DNA of 64,000 nucleotides from Bradyrhizobium sp. OK095. Its GTDB lineage: Bacteria > Pseudomonadota > Alphaproteobacteria > Rhizobiales > Xanthobacteraceae. The notes under the pieces were generated by a model that saw only the letters and a program-made list of their open reading frames with translations, did not search any database and was not told where the DNA came from. A program made the position numbers and the translations under genes. This document shows positions 48,490-57,194 of the stretch, one piece after another (the stretch's first letter is position 1; each line of letters starts with the position of its first letter). The stretch is from positions 372,001 through 436,000 of the forward strand of contig NZ_FOBX01000002.1 in the NCBI RefSeq assembly GCF_900109945.1. The letters are read 5' to 3'.

Positions 48490-49161
48490 TCAAGCCCCTG
48501 CTGGCGGTGGGGTCAGGAGATAGCCGAGACCACGGACGGTCTGGATGATGTCGACGTCGAGCTTCTTGCGGATACGGCCGACGAAGACCTCGATCGTGTT
48601 CGAGTCGCGGTCGAAATCCTGGTCGTAGAGATGCTCGACCAGCTCGGTGCGGGAGACGACGCGCCCGGAATGGTGCATCAGATAGGCCAGAAGCCGATAT
48701 TCGTGCGAGGTCATCTTCACGGGATTGCCGGAGACGCTGACCCGCCCGGTCCTGGTGTCGAGCGAGACGGGACCGCAGGTCAATTCGCTCTGGGCATGGC
48801 CGGTCGAGCGGCGCAGCAGCGCGCGGATGCGCGCCAGCACCTCCTCCAGATGGAAGGGTTTCGCGACGTAATCGTCGGCGCCGGCGTCGAACCCCTGCAC
48901 CTTGTCGCTCCAGCGGTCGCGCGCGGTGAGGATCAGGACCGGCATGGTGCGGCCGTTGCGGCGCCAGGCTTCCAGCACCGAGATGCCGTCCTTCTTGGGC
49001 AAGCCGATGTCGAGCACGACGGCGTCATAGGGCTCGTTGTCACCGAGGAAGTGCCCCTCCTCCCCGTCGAAGGCGCGATCGACGACATAACCGGCGTCGG
49101 TCAGCGCCTTGGTGAGCTGGCGATTGAGATCGGGGTCGTCCTCAACGACAAGCAGGCGCAC
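48490..49161 (-). CDS. feuP: Response regulator FeuP-like (OmpR family)
   Basis: A 223-residue regulator with phospho-acceptor Asp51 (VVLDIGLPKKDGI), Lys in VAKPFHLEEVLARI and an OmpR-type winged helix whose recognition helix is NTIEVFVGRIRKKLD. I place the start at the GTG at 49161: it gives the standard N-terminus RLLVVEDD and has GGAGAG 5 bases upstream; a TTG four codons earlier is less likely. It precedes feuQ by 47 bases on the same strand and they are clearly a pair. Confidence 0.88.
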   Translation of the reverse strand: MRLLVVEDDPDLNRQLTKALTDAGYVVDRAFDGEEGHFLGDNEPYDAVVLDIGLPKKDGISVLEAWRRNGRTMPVLILTARDRWSDKVQGFDAGADDYVAKPFHLEEVLARIRALLRRSTGHAQSELTCGPVSLDTRTGRVSVSGNPVKMTSHEYRLLAYLMHHSGRVVSRTELVEHLYDQDFDRDSNTIEVFVGRIRKKLDVDIIQTVRGLGYLLTPPPAGA

Positions 49162-49291
49162 GCTTCTCTCCAAAAATAGGCCGCATGAACACCGCCACAG
49201 ATGAGCAATTCCGGCGTGAACTGAATATGAACGCGGGGAACCGCCTGCGTTACTTTTTGGTCATATACTATTTGTTCGGGACAGACGCGAC

Positions 49292-49336
49292 TGCGCCCGC
49301 CAGGCCACCGGACGAGGCCTGTGGCATGGCGGGCGC
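49292..49336 (-). terminator. Hairpin after the small membrane protein gene
   Basis: Eleven-base outer arms TGCGCCCGCCA/TGGCGGGCGCA (49292-49302 with 49326-49336, one base uncertain) and inner CAGGCC/GGCCTG form a long stem. No T-run follows on the minus strand. Confidence 0.4.
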
Positions 49337-49392
49337 AATGTGCCGCGTTATGCGGCGAGTCGGAAGGTCCGCCCTTCCCGTTGATTTAGCGG

Positions 49393-49548
49393 TCAGGTCC
49401 GGAAGAACACGAACCAGATGACGGCGAGGATCAGGATCGCAAGCCCGGTCGAGATGGCGAGCAGAGCTGCCACCGACGGCCCAGGTTCGCCTTGGCGCGC
49501 CTCGGTTGCAGTTTCGACGATCTGATGTTCGTCTCGCGTGGTTGCCAT
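49393..49548 (-). CDS. Small single-span membrane protein (51 aa)
   Basis: A 51-residue protein with a polar start (MATTRDEHQIVETATEARQG) and one C-terminal membrane helix (VAALLAISTGLAILILAVIW) ending in FVFFRT. GAGG lies 6 bases before the ATG at 49548. Longer in-frame starts upstream are not supported by a ribosome-binding site. Tail-anchored topology with the N-terminus in the cytoplasm is likely. A long hairpin (49292-49336) follows. Function unknown. Confidence 0.65.
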   Translation of the reverse strand: MATTRDEHQIVETATEARQGEPGPSVAALLAISTGLAILILAVIWFVFFRT

Positions 49549-49782
49549 GGTGACCTCAATCTCTGGCTGTCGCGTCGGATGGCCGCGACCTCCTCGCGGC
49601 GTGATGTCCCGTGGCAACGCGTGATTGGATATGATGTTCCGGCTTTTGGCGGGGATCAGGCAGCAACCATGCGCCCGGCGGCCGGTTAACGCAGTTGCAA
49701 GATTCCGCTGCCCGCCGAGTATGATTCGGTATTCCCCGATGGTATCCTCATAAGTCGGTCCTTATTGCGTTTGGAGTAGCCC

Positions 49783-50769
49783 ATGGCCCCCCGCGCCAAT
49801 TGGAAGGGTTTTCTGCGTCTGTCGCTCGTGACCTGCCCGGTCGCGCTGTATCCGGCCACGTCGGATACCGAGAAGGTCTCGTTCAACCAGATCAATCGCA
49901 AGACCGGCCACCGGATCAAGTACCTGAAGGTCGACGCCGAGACCGGTGACGAGGTCACCTCCGAGGACATCGTCAAGGGCTACAAGGTCGACACCGACAC
50001 GTACATCGAGGTCACCAAGGACGAGCTCGACGACATCGCGCTCGACTCCACGCACACGATCGAAATCGACGAGTTCGTGCCGAAGACGGACATCGACAGC
50101 CGCTACCTGATCCGCCCCTATTATCTCGTGCCGGATGGCAAGGTCGGCCATGACGCCTTCGCGGTGATCCGCGAGACTATCCGCAGCATGGACAAGGTCG
50201 CGATCGGCCGCGTGGTGCTGACCAACCGCGAGCACATCATCGCGCTCGAGCCGCTCGAGAGCGGGCTGATGGGCACGCTGCTGCGCTATCCCTACGAGGT
50301 GCGCAGCGAGAAGGACTATTTCGACGACATCCAGGACGTGAAGCTGACCAAGGACATGCTCGACCTCGCCAAGCACATCGTCGAGAAGAAGTCCGGCGCG
50401 TTCGAGCCCGAACTGTTCGAGGATCATTACGAGACTGCGCTGATCGATCTCATCAACAAGAAGCGCTCGGGCACGCCGATCGCGGCGAAGACGACGCCCA
50501 AGACCGGCGGCAACGTCATCAACCTGATGGACGCGCTGAAGAAGAGCATCGCGAACGAGAAGGACGCCGCGCCCGCAACGAAGGTCGCCAAAGAGACCGT
50601 CAAGGGCAAGAAGCCGAAGAAGCGCGTCGAAGGCCAGCGCGAGATGCTGCTGCCGATCTCCGGCAAGGGCGGCAAGGATGCCGCGGCGAAAGCAGCTCCC
50701 AAGGAAACCGCGAAGAAGGCCGCCGACAAGCCGGTGCGCGCGACCGCGCGGACGAAAAAGGCCGGCTAG
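49783..50769 (+). CDS. ku: Ku protein (non-homologous end joining)
   Basis: A 328-residue bacterial Ku that forms a homodimeric ring on DNA ends and recruits LigD. The core starts MAPRANWKGFLRLSLVTCPV and contains the DNA-bridge strands RPYYLVPDGKVG and AIGRVVLTNREH. After about residue 230 the protein carries a long Lys/Ala-rich tail (KGKKPKKR, KETAKKAADKP), a feature of extended-tail Ku proteins that strengthens DNA binding. GGAG lies 7 bases before the ATG. No ligD is in this window. It is divergent from the small membrane protein gene. Confidence 0.95.
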   Translation: MAPRANWKGFLRLSLVTCPVALYPATSDTEKVSFNQINRKTGHRIKYLKVDAETGDEVTSEDIVKGYKVDTDTYIEVTKDELDDIALDSTHTIEIDEFVPKTDIDSRYLIRPYYLVPDGKVGHDAFAVIRETIRSMDKVAIGRVVLTNREHIIALEPLESGLMGTLLRYPYEVRSEKDYFDDIQDVKLTKDMLDLAKHIVEKKSGAFEPELFEDHYETALIDLINKKRSGTPIAAKTTPKTGGNVINLMDALKKSIANEKDAAPATKVAKETVKGKKPKKRVEGQREMLLPISGKGGKDAAAKAAPKETAKKAADKPVRATARTKKAG

Positions 50770-50827
50770 CAGCACGCGCCTTTCGATCGCGCAATGATCT
50801 CTCCCCTCGCCGCTCGGCCGGCCTGAC

Positions 50828-51064
50828 ATGCCCTGGTCGGCGGCATTCGACGATCCCATTTCCTTAGCCAGCGGACGCAAGCTGCGGACGCTGCAAGAGG
50901 CGGCCGATCACATCATGCAGCTGCCCGAGCATGCGCAGCACGTGAGCCATTGGCAGACCGCGATCGAAACCCTGATCAACGCGGCCGAGACCGGCGGCGG
51001 CTGGATGACGTTCGCCCGCATCGCGATGCTGCGGGCACTCAACGCCGACGCGCGCCGCAAGTAG
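50828..51064 (+). CDS. Small hypothetical protein (78 aa)
   Basis: A 78-residue soluble helical protein (LRTLQEAADHIMQLPEHAQH, WQTAIETLINAAETGG) ending in a basic ADARRK. It starts 58 bases after ku in the same direction, with a weak ribosome-binding site, and may be co-transcribed with it. I recall similar short proteins in Bradyrhizobium but no function. No domain recognised. Confidence 0.6.
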   Translation: MPWSAAFDDPISLASGRKLRTLQEAADHIMQLPEHAQHVSHWQTAIETLINAAETGGGWMTFARIAMLRALNADARRK

Positions 51065-51206
51065 CCTCAACAATCCGTTAAAACGCACTGTCGTTTTCGG
51101 CGCCGGCCTCCCGCCCGCGCGGCGTCACGTAATCATACGGAAGACAAAATTAACTGTCGGTTCCCGTCGCGTGCAACAAGGTCGCGCCGTCGATCGAACC
51201 TAAGGT

Positions 51207-51398
51207 TTGCACGCCGTGCAGCAGCGGGACGCGAGAAAGAACTATATCGGCCTCGTCAGCGATACGACCGAGGACAAGCACCTCGCCGACAGCGCGGCGC
51301 GGTTGCAGCCGCGCGTCATGCGCTATCTGATCGGGCGCCTTGCCGCCGTGCTGAAACGCCCTCGCAAGGCCGCACCTGGACGCATCATCAGCTCCTGA
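51207..51398 (+). CDS. Possible small hypothetical protein (63 aa)
   Basis: A frame of up to 63 residues with non-ATG starts (TTG at 51207 or GTG at 51216), containing RKNYIGLVSDTTEDKHLADS and a basic helical end RYLIGRLAAVLKRPRKA. An AAGG precedes. Composition looks like real protein, but the start is unclear and no family is known. Low confidence. Confidence 0.3.
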   Translation: MHAVQQRDARKNYIGLVSDTTEDKHLADSAARLQPRVMRYLIGRLAAVLKRPRKAAPGRIISS

Positions 51399-51586
51399 GA
51401 AGGACAGCGTCAAATCCAGCTGAATTGGGTGACGAAACCTTAAGTCAACGAATGGCAACATATAAGGCCTGAGGTCGGGTCCGCCCCACCTGCAGTTTGG
51501 CGCGCGCGCCCCGAAAAGTTAGTGAATCAATTTACCATTCCGAAAACGGCACCAGCCTACGTTGGACGGATGAAAAGGAGTTGACG

Positions 51587-51751
51587 ATGGCTTTGCTCAG
51601 GTCCTTCCTCGCCGATGAAAGTGCAGCCACCGCGATTGAGTATTGCCTGATCGCCACCGGCGTCGCGCTCGCGATCGTCACGGTCGTGAACAACACCGGC
51701 AGCGCGCTGCTGAACAGCAAATTCAACTCGATCAGCGCCGCGACGAAGTAA
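51587..51751 (+). CDS. Flp-type IVb pilin
   Basis: A 54-residue Flp/Fap prepilin: short polar leader (MALLRSFLADES), the hydrophobic segment ATAIEYCLIATGVALAIVTV with the family Glu-Tyr pair, and a polar tail. A prepilin peptidase would cut just before the hydrophobic segment; here the usual Gly before the cut and in EYG are replaced (ESA-ATAIEYC). AGGAG lies 6 bases before the ATG at 51587. No tad/cpa assembly genes are nearby, so it is an orphan pilin gene. The protein would form thin adhesive pili if assembled. Confidence 0.87.
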   Translation: MALLRSFLADESAATAIEYCLIATGVALAIVTVVNNTGSALLNSKFNSISAATK

Positions 51752-51870
51752 CCGGCCTGCCGGGCCGAATGCGATCCTCTGACATCGGCCGATGTCGCCA
51801 CAGCGCGCAGGTTTGCCGACGTCGCAGACCATGATCTGGGTCAAAAGCTTCGAGACAACGGCGGTTAAGC

Positions 51871-53445
51871 ATGGAGGCCGAGCTTCCTCCTGCAGGCCCG
51901 TCCATGCATCCAGACCTCCCGCACTCCCAGTTGAATATCCGCCGCGTTCGCCTGGATACCGGCCGCGAAAACGTCGTCGTCATCTCCAGGCAATCGAGGG
52001 CGCTACGCGCTGAGATTTTCCGCGGCTTCAGCCGCGTCGAACTCCGTCGGAACGGCAAGGTGCTGCTGGCGACGCTGCTGATCACTGACGATGACACGCT
52101 GGCGGCCCGAGACGAGATCGGACTCTCAGAGCCCGCTTTCCGCCGTTTCGCCGAACCGGTCGGCGCGCCGGTCACGGTGACGCCCGCCGCGCCTCCGGAA
52201 AGCCTGGAAGCGGTGCGCGCGAAGATTCACGGGCGAACGTTGAGCCAGGCGGAGATCGGCGCGATCATCGACGACCTCGCCCATTATCGCTACTCCGACA
52301 TGGAGATCGCTGCCTTCCTGATCGGTTCGGCGAGCTTCATCACCAGCGATGAGCTTCTCTCCCTAACCGGCGCGATGGCTCAGGCCGGCACGCAACTGGT
52401 CTGGCCCGCTCCTGTCGTCGTCGACAAGCATTGCATCGGCGGCATTCCCGGCAATCGCACCTCGATGATCGTGGTGCCGATCGTCGCCGCGCACGGCCTG
52501 CCGATCCCCAAGACCTCCTCGCGCGCCATCACCTCGCCCGCCGGCACGGCCGACACGATGGAGGTACTGGCGCGGGTGAATGTCGGCATCGATGAAATGA
52601 AGGCGATCGTCTCGGCCTGCAATGGCTGCCTGATCTGGGGCGGGCACGTGAATCTCTCGCCGGCCGACGACGTCCTGATCTCGGTCGAGCGCCCGCTGAG
52701 CCTCGATACCCGCGAGCAGATGGTCGCCTCCATCATGTCAAAGAAGATCGCCGCGGGCTCGACGCATCTCTTGATCGACATTCCGGTCGGGCCGACAGCG
52801 AAAGTCACCGGCGCGGTCGAGGCGATGCGGCTGCGAAAACTGTTCGAATTCGTCGGCGACCGCTTCGGCCGCACCGTCGAGGTGATCACGACCGACGGAA
52901 GCCAGCCGATCGGCAACGGCATCGGGCCGGTGCTCGAGGCCAACGACGTGATGGCGGTGCTCGGCAACGATCGGGATGCGCCGCGCGACCTGCGCGAGAA
53001 ATCGCTGCGGCTCGCCGCCCATTTGCTGGAATACGATCCGAAGCTGCGCGGCGGCGCCGGCTATGCACGGGCGCGCGAGCTGCTCGACAGCGGCGCCGCG
53101 CTGAAGCAGATGCAGAAGATCATCGACGCCCAGGGCCCCTCGACATGCAGTGCCGAGCTCGGATCGCGCAGCTTCGACGTCAAGGCGGCGCACGACGGCG
53201 TAGTGTCCGCGATCGACTGCCTGCGGCTGAACCGGCTCGCTCGGACCGCCGGCGCGCCGCTCGACAAGGGCGCCGGCATCCGCCTGTTCAAGAAGATCGG
53301 CGACCGCGTCGAACAGGGCGAGCCGCTCTATCGCGTCTACGCCTTCGATCGGCCCGAGCACGATCTGGCGGCCTCCGCCGCCGCAGCGGAGAACGGCTAC
53401 GCCGTCAACGGTCACGACGCCCTCCGGGACAAGACAGCGTCGTGA
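51871..53445 (+). CDS. deoA: Thymidine/AMP phosphorylase family protein (archaeal type)
   Basis: A 524-residue phosphorylase. An extra N-terminal domain of about 90 residues precedes the thymidine-phosphorylase core, as in archaeal AMP phosphorylases. The phosphate/nucleoside motif reads [19 protein letters not shown], then [21 protein letters not shown]; these match the AMP-phosphorylase style more than E. coli DeoA. It would split a nucleoside or nucleoside 5'-phosphate to base and (5-phospho)ribose 1-phosphate. An internal ATG at 51904 is an alternative start. Its stop overlaps the PRPP synthetase start (GTGA). The substrate is unsettled, so the symbol is provisional. Confidence 0.85.
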   Translation: MEAELPPAGPSMHPDLPHSQLNIRRVRLDTGRENVVVISRQSRALRAEIFRGFSRVELRRNGKVLLATLLITDDDTLAARDEIGLSEPAFRRFAEPVGAPVTVTPAAPPESLEAVRAKIHGRTLSQAEIGAIIDDLAHYRYSDMEIAAFLIGSASFITSDELLSLTGAMAQAGTQLVWPAPVVVDKHCIGGIPGNRTSMIVVPIVAAHGLPIPKTSSRAITSPAGTADTMEVLARVNVGIDEMKAIVSACNGCLIWGGHVNLSPADDVLISVERPLSLDTREQMVASIMSKKIAAGSTHLLIDIPVGPTAKVTGAVEAMRLRKLFEFVGDRFGRTVEVITTDGSQPIGNGIGPVLEANDVMAVLGNDRDAPRDLREKSLRLAAHLLEYDPKLRGGAGYARARELLDSGAALKQMQKIIDAQGPSTCSAELGSRSFDVKAAHDGVVSAIDCLRLNRLARTAGAPLDKGAGIRLFKKIGDRVEQGEPLYRVYAFDRPEHDLAASAAAAENGYAVNGHDALRDKTAS

Positions 53446-54362
53446 GCACGATCGCGCTCCAGACCCTGCCCTTCGGCACTGAGGCCGCGAAGCGTCTCGC
53501 GGTGCGGCTTGGGCTTGCCTGCGACGAGATCGCCCTGCATCGCTTCCCGGACGGCGAGCTGCGCGTCACGGTCGCGCCGGCGGCAGACACCACCATCCTC
53601 TATGCCGCGCTCGACCAGCCCAACGACAAGCTGATTGCGCTGCTGTTCGCCGCGGAGGCGCTGCGGCGCGGCGGCGCGAAGCGGCTGGTCCTGGTCGCGC
53701 CCTATCTCTGCTACATGCGGCAGGACATTGCGTTTCATGCGGGCGAGGCCATCAGCCAGCGTGCGATGGGCGGCCTGCTTGCGTCGATCGCCGACCGCGT
53801 CGTCACCGTGGATGCGCACCTGCATCGGACCGGCGACATCGGGCTCGTCTTTCCCGGCATCGAGTCCGAAAACCTGTCCGCGATGCCGGCGATCGCAAAC
53901 GCGCTGGCGAAGGCCGGCATCGATGCCGCAACCGTCGTGATCGGCCCAGATGCCGAGTCCGAGCCGTGGGTGAGGGATCTTGCCGGGCGGCTGGGCTTGC
54001 AGCACACGGTCGCGCGAAAGACACGGCGCGGCGACCGCTCCGTCGAGATCGATTTTGCCGATGCGGCCCTGCTTGCGGGGCGGCCGGCGCTGATGGTCGA
54101 CGACATCGTCTCCTCCGGGACGACGCTGATGGTCGCGGCCAGGACCTTGCGCGCGATGGGGGCAAGTGCCGTGGATACGGTCGTGACCCACGCACTGTTT
54201 CCGCCCGCTATGATCTCTGCCTTCACCGATGCAGGCATCCGCTCCATTCGCTCGAGCGATAGCGTGCCGCATCCGACCAACGCGATCGCCCTGGACGAGA
54301 TCCTGGCCGCGGCCCTCAGGCGCGAGCTAAACCCGAAATTTCCGCTGGAGCCAACGACATGA
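53442..54362 (+). CDS. prs: Ribose-phosphate pyrophosphokinase (PRPP synthetase), short form
   Basis: A 306-residue PRPP synthetase that makes PRPP from ribose 5-phosphate and ATP. Motifs are [10 protein letters not shown] (about 33-42), the ATP-side loop [13 protein letters not shown], and the PRPP/ribose-binding loop [17 protein letters not shown]. It is shorter and more divergent than the housekeeping Prs and looks like the class found near phosphorylases. The start is GTG at 53442 overlapping the previous stop; the long upstream open frame is a shadow. Its stop overlaps the next start (ATGA), so three genes are translationally coupled. Confidence 0.9.
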   Translation: MSTIALQTLPFGTEAAKRLAVRLGLACDEIALHRFPDGELRVTVAPAADTTILYAALDQPNDKLIALLFAAEALRRGGAKRLVLVAPYLCYMRQDIAFHAGEAISQRAMGGLLASIADRVVTVDAHLHRTGDIGLVFPGIESENLSAMPAIANALAKAGIDAATVVIGPDAESEPWVRDLAGRLGLQHTVARKTRRGDRSVEIDFADAALLAGRPALMVDDIVSSGTTLMVAARTLRAMGASAVDTVVTHALFPPAMISAFTDAGIRSIRSSDSVPHPTNAIALDEILAAALRRELNPKFPLEPTT

Positions 54363-55954
54363 GCATCACCGTCCGATTTTGCGGCGCCGCCCGCACCGTG
54401 ACCGGATCGAGCTACCTGTTCGAGACCGCGACCGGACGCTTCCTGGTCGATTGCGGCCTGTTCCAGGGACAGAAGACGCTCAAGCAGCTCAATTACGGCG
54501 CCTTCCCGTTCCGTCCCGCGGACATCCAGGCAGTGCTGCTCACGCATGCGCATATCGACCACAGCGGACTGCTGCCGAAGCTCGTGCGTGAGGGATTTGC
54601 AGGACCTATCCTGGCGACGCGTGGCACGATCGACCTGTGCTCCTGGATGCTGCCGGACGCCGGCAGTATCCAGGAGTCCGAGGTCGCGCAGCTGAACCGG
54701 CGCAACGCCGCGCGCAGGCGGAAGGAGGTCACGCCGATCTACACTCAGGCCGACGCGACCGCTTCGCTGCAATCGTTCCGCCCTGTCGACTATGAGCGTT
54801 GGGCCGACGTGATCCCGGGTGTTCGCGCGCGCTACTGGAACGCAGGCCATTTGCTCGGCTCCGCCTCGATCGAGCTGGAATTCGATCAGGCCGCCCCGGA
54901 GCGGCCGTTGCGCGTACTGCTCTCAGGCGACGTCGGCCCGGAAGCAAAGCTGCTCCAGCCCGATCCCCGAGCGCCGGTGGACCTCGACTACGTCATCTGC
55001 GAGGCGACCTATGGCGACCGTGTCCGCGCAGCGACCACGCCCGAGCAACGCCGACAGCATCTGGCAAGCGAGATCCGCGATGCCGCCGCCGCCAGGGGCG
55101 CCCTGCTGATCCCGGCCTTCGCGGTGGAGCGGACGCAGGAGCTGATCGTCGACATCGTTCACCTGATGGAACGCGGTGAAGTTCCGGCGGCGCCGATCTT
55201 CCTGGATTCCCCGCTCGCGATCCATGCGACCGAAGTCTTCCGCCAGCACGCCGCAAGCCTCGATCAGGGCGTGGACGTCGATCGTCTGCTCAACTCGCCG
55301 CATCTCAAATTCACCGAGACGGTTGCCGAGAGCAAGGCCATCATGCGCCTGACCGGCTTTCACATCATCATCGCCGCCAGCGGCATGTGCGACGCGGGCC
55401 GCATCCGCCATCACCTCAAGCGTTGGCTGTGGAACGAGCGCGCAACCGTGCTGCTCTCAGGCTTCCAGGCGCATGGCACGCTCGGCCGCTTCCTCCAGGA
55501 GGGCGCCAAGGGCGTCCGCATCCAGGGCGAGGAGATCAGGGTCGCCGCCCGCATCCGCATGATCGACGAATATTCCGGACATGCAGACGCCGCGGGCATC
55601 GCCGGCTGGATCGCGGCGCGCCGCCCGATCGCGCGCGGACTGTTTCTCACTCACGGCGAGCAGGACGCGATCGCCAGTCTCGCCGAGCGGCTGGCCGAAC
55701 GCATTCTTCCGGCCGCAAGAATCCATCAACCCTTGCTGGACGACATCTACGAGCTCGAGACCGCCGAGCCGCGCGTCCTCGACGTCGACCATCGCCGTCG
55801 CCTCACGCCCGAAGCCGTCACGCATCTGGACTGGCACAACGAGATGTCGGAGCTGATGCTCGACATCAGCGACAAGGTCGCAGCCGCCGCCGACGACCGC
55901 GCCCGCGGCGTCATCATCCGCAGGCTACGGCGGGCGTTGCAGGAGAAGGCGTAG
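54359..55954 (+). CDS. MBL-fold beta-CASP metallo-RNase
   Basis: A 531-residue metallo-beta-lactamase-fold protein with a beta-CASP domain and a C-terminal RNA-processing (RMMBL) segment, as in CPSF73/Ysh1-like bacterial exonucleases. Metal ligands are His63, His65, Asp67 and His68 in THAHIDHSG, followed by GHLLGSASIELEF, LLSGDVG, the beta-CASP IIIAASGMCDAGRIRHH and DEYSGHAD. It likely acts on RNA with two zinc ions. It is the last gene of the coupled phosphorylase-prs unit, which suggests a role in recycling RNA-derived nucleotides; that is inference. Confidence 0.9.
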   Translation: MSITVRFCGAARTVTGSSYLFETATGRFLVDCGLFQGQKTLKQLNYGAFPFRPADIQAVLLTHAHIDHSGLLPKLVREGFAGPILATRGTIDLCSWMLPDAGSIQESEVAQLNRRNAARRRKEVTPIYTQADATASLQSFRPVDYERWADVIPGVRARYWNAGHLLGSASIELEFDQAAPERPLRVLLSGDVGPEAKLLQPDPRAPVDLDYVICEATYGDRVRAATTPEQRRQHLASEIRDAAAARGALLIPAFAVERTQELIVDIVHLMERGEVPAAPIFLDSPLAIHATEVFRQHAASLDQGVDVDRLLNSPHLKFTETVAESKAIMRLTGFHIIIAASGMCDAGRIRHHLKRWLWNERATVLLSGFQAHGTLGRFLQEGAKGVRIQGEEIRVAARIRMIDEYSGHADAAGIAGWIAARRPIARGLFLTHGEQDAIASLAERLAERILPAARIHQPLLDDIYELETAEPRVLDVDHRRRLTPEAVTHLDWHNEMSELMLDISDKVAAAADDRARGVIIRRLRRALQEKA

Positions 55955-56097
55955 CAGGACAGCGGACGACGTTCGTGGCGAGATGCCTCCTCAATCTCGT
56001 CATTGCATGCGCAGCGAGACGGCGTGTTTTGACCCGTTGGCTCCGTCCGAGCTGCGGTGCTATGAATGGTCGAACCCAAACCGTCTGAAGGATGCGG

Positions 56098-56490
56098 ATG
56101 AGAATCGCGACGCTCATGGCTGTTAGCCTCATTCTTGTTGGCATCTCGCCGCAGGACGGCGCGAGGGCACAGACCTCGACCGCGCCGCCGGTTTCGCTTG
56201 CTCCACCCAAGGCATCGCCGCCACGGGCGACCGCCAAAAACTCCCCGGCAGCGTCCGACAGGACGCCGCCGACCGGCGGTCTTCCACAAGCGCCGAACCC
56301 AGCAGCCGACTATGATGGCTTCAGCGCTGTCGACGACAATGACACCGCAAGTCCGGTGACGCCGCCTGCGAGGTCCCGCGCGGCAAGGGGCTCCAAATCC
56401 AATTCCAGCTCCAATCCGGATGTGAATGGCCTCGATCAGGTGGATGAGGCGCTGAAACAAAAGCTGACGATCTGCAAAAACTGCAAGTAG
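56098..56490 (+). CDS. Secreted proline/serine-rich hypothetical protein
   Basis: A 130-residue pre-protein. Residues 1-25 form a signal peptide (MRIATLMAVSLILVGISPQDGARA then QTS). The mature part is low-complexity and rich in Pro, Ala, Ser and Thr, ending in a helical GLDQVDEALKQKLTICKNCK with a terminal C-x-x-C. I choose the ATG at 56098 because GAAGGA lies 5 bases upstream; an ATG at 56092 overlaps that site. The C-terminal CKNCK pair could bind metal or form a disulfide. Function unknown. Confidence 0.65.
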   Translation: MRIATLMAVSLILVGISPQDGARAQTSTAPPVSLAPPKASPPRATAKNSPAASDRTPPTGGLPQAPNPAADYDGFSAVDDNDTASPVTPPARSRAARGSKSNSSSNPDVNGLDQVDEALKQKLTICKNCK

Positions 56491-56548
56491 CGATCGTAGC
56501 ACGGATGAAGCCAACCGGTTGTGCCCGAACCATCTTCCGCGTCTGCCC

Positions 56549-56956
56549 TCAGCCCTTTCGGCACGTCCATCGTTTCTGCGGTTCGTCAGCCCATGTAGTG
56601 CCAAGACCAAGCATCGTGATCCAGGTCTCGGCCAGCTTGCCGTCCTCGATACGGTAGGCTTGCATGCCGGCGCGGCTGCGCTTCTCGCCGGTCGCGGGAT
56701 CAGGCCAGACCAATGCAAAACGGAACCAGGCGCGATCGGCCGTAAAGGAATGATCATACACGACGACGCGGATTCCGGGGCGGTCCTTATGCACGGCCTG
56801 TAATTCCGCGGTGTATTCGCCGCGCGTCACGGCCCGGTCGCCCTTCTCGTCGTGGCGGATGTAATGCGACCCCACACAATCGGGGATCAGGCCATATTGG
56901 CCTTCATGCCAAACCCGCTCCCAACGATCGAAGAGAGCGCTCACGCTATCGCTCAT
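56549..56956 (-). CDS. SnoaL/NTF2-like protein
   Basis: A 135-residue NTF2-fold protein of the SnoaL-like/ester-cyclase group: helix VSALFDRWERVWHEGQY, then strands RVVVYDHSFTADRAWFRFALVW, and YRIEDGKLAETWITMLGL. Such folds bind small hydrophobic ligands or act as isomerases. GGAGG lies 5 bases before the ATG at 56956, which is preferred to an upstream in-frame start. It is divergent from the TPP enzyme gene with about 240 bases between. Confidence 0.82.
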   Translation of the reverse strand: MSDSVSALFDRWERVWHEGQYGLIPDCVGSHYIRHDEKGDRAVTRGEYTAELQAVHKDRPGIRVVVYDHSFTADRAWFRFALVWPDPATGEKRSRAGMQAYRIEDGKLAETWITMLGLGTTWADEPQKRWTCRKG

Positions 56957-57194
56957 GTCACCTCCAAAGGAATTCTGCCTGGCGTTCACGCGTCGCGTTG
57001 CAAAATTCCTGCCGAACCATCGGTCTTGCACGGCGGACCATGACGGCCTCCTGAGCCGGCGGCCCGAGTGAGGCCGGACTGCATGGCAGACCTACCTGCG
57101 CACGCGAGAACCCACACTTTACCGCCCCGGCATTTCCTGATCCTCTCTCCTCCAAACCAGCCGGGACCAACCGGCCTTGCCAGGGAGAGACGCC

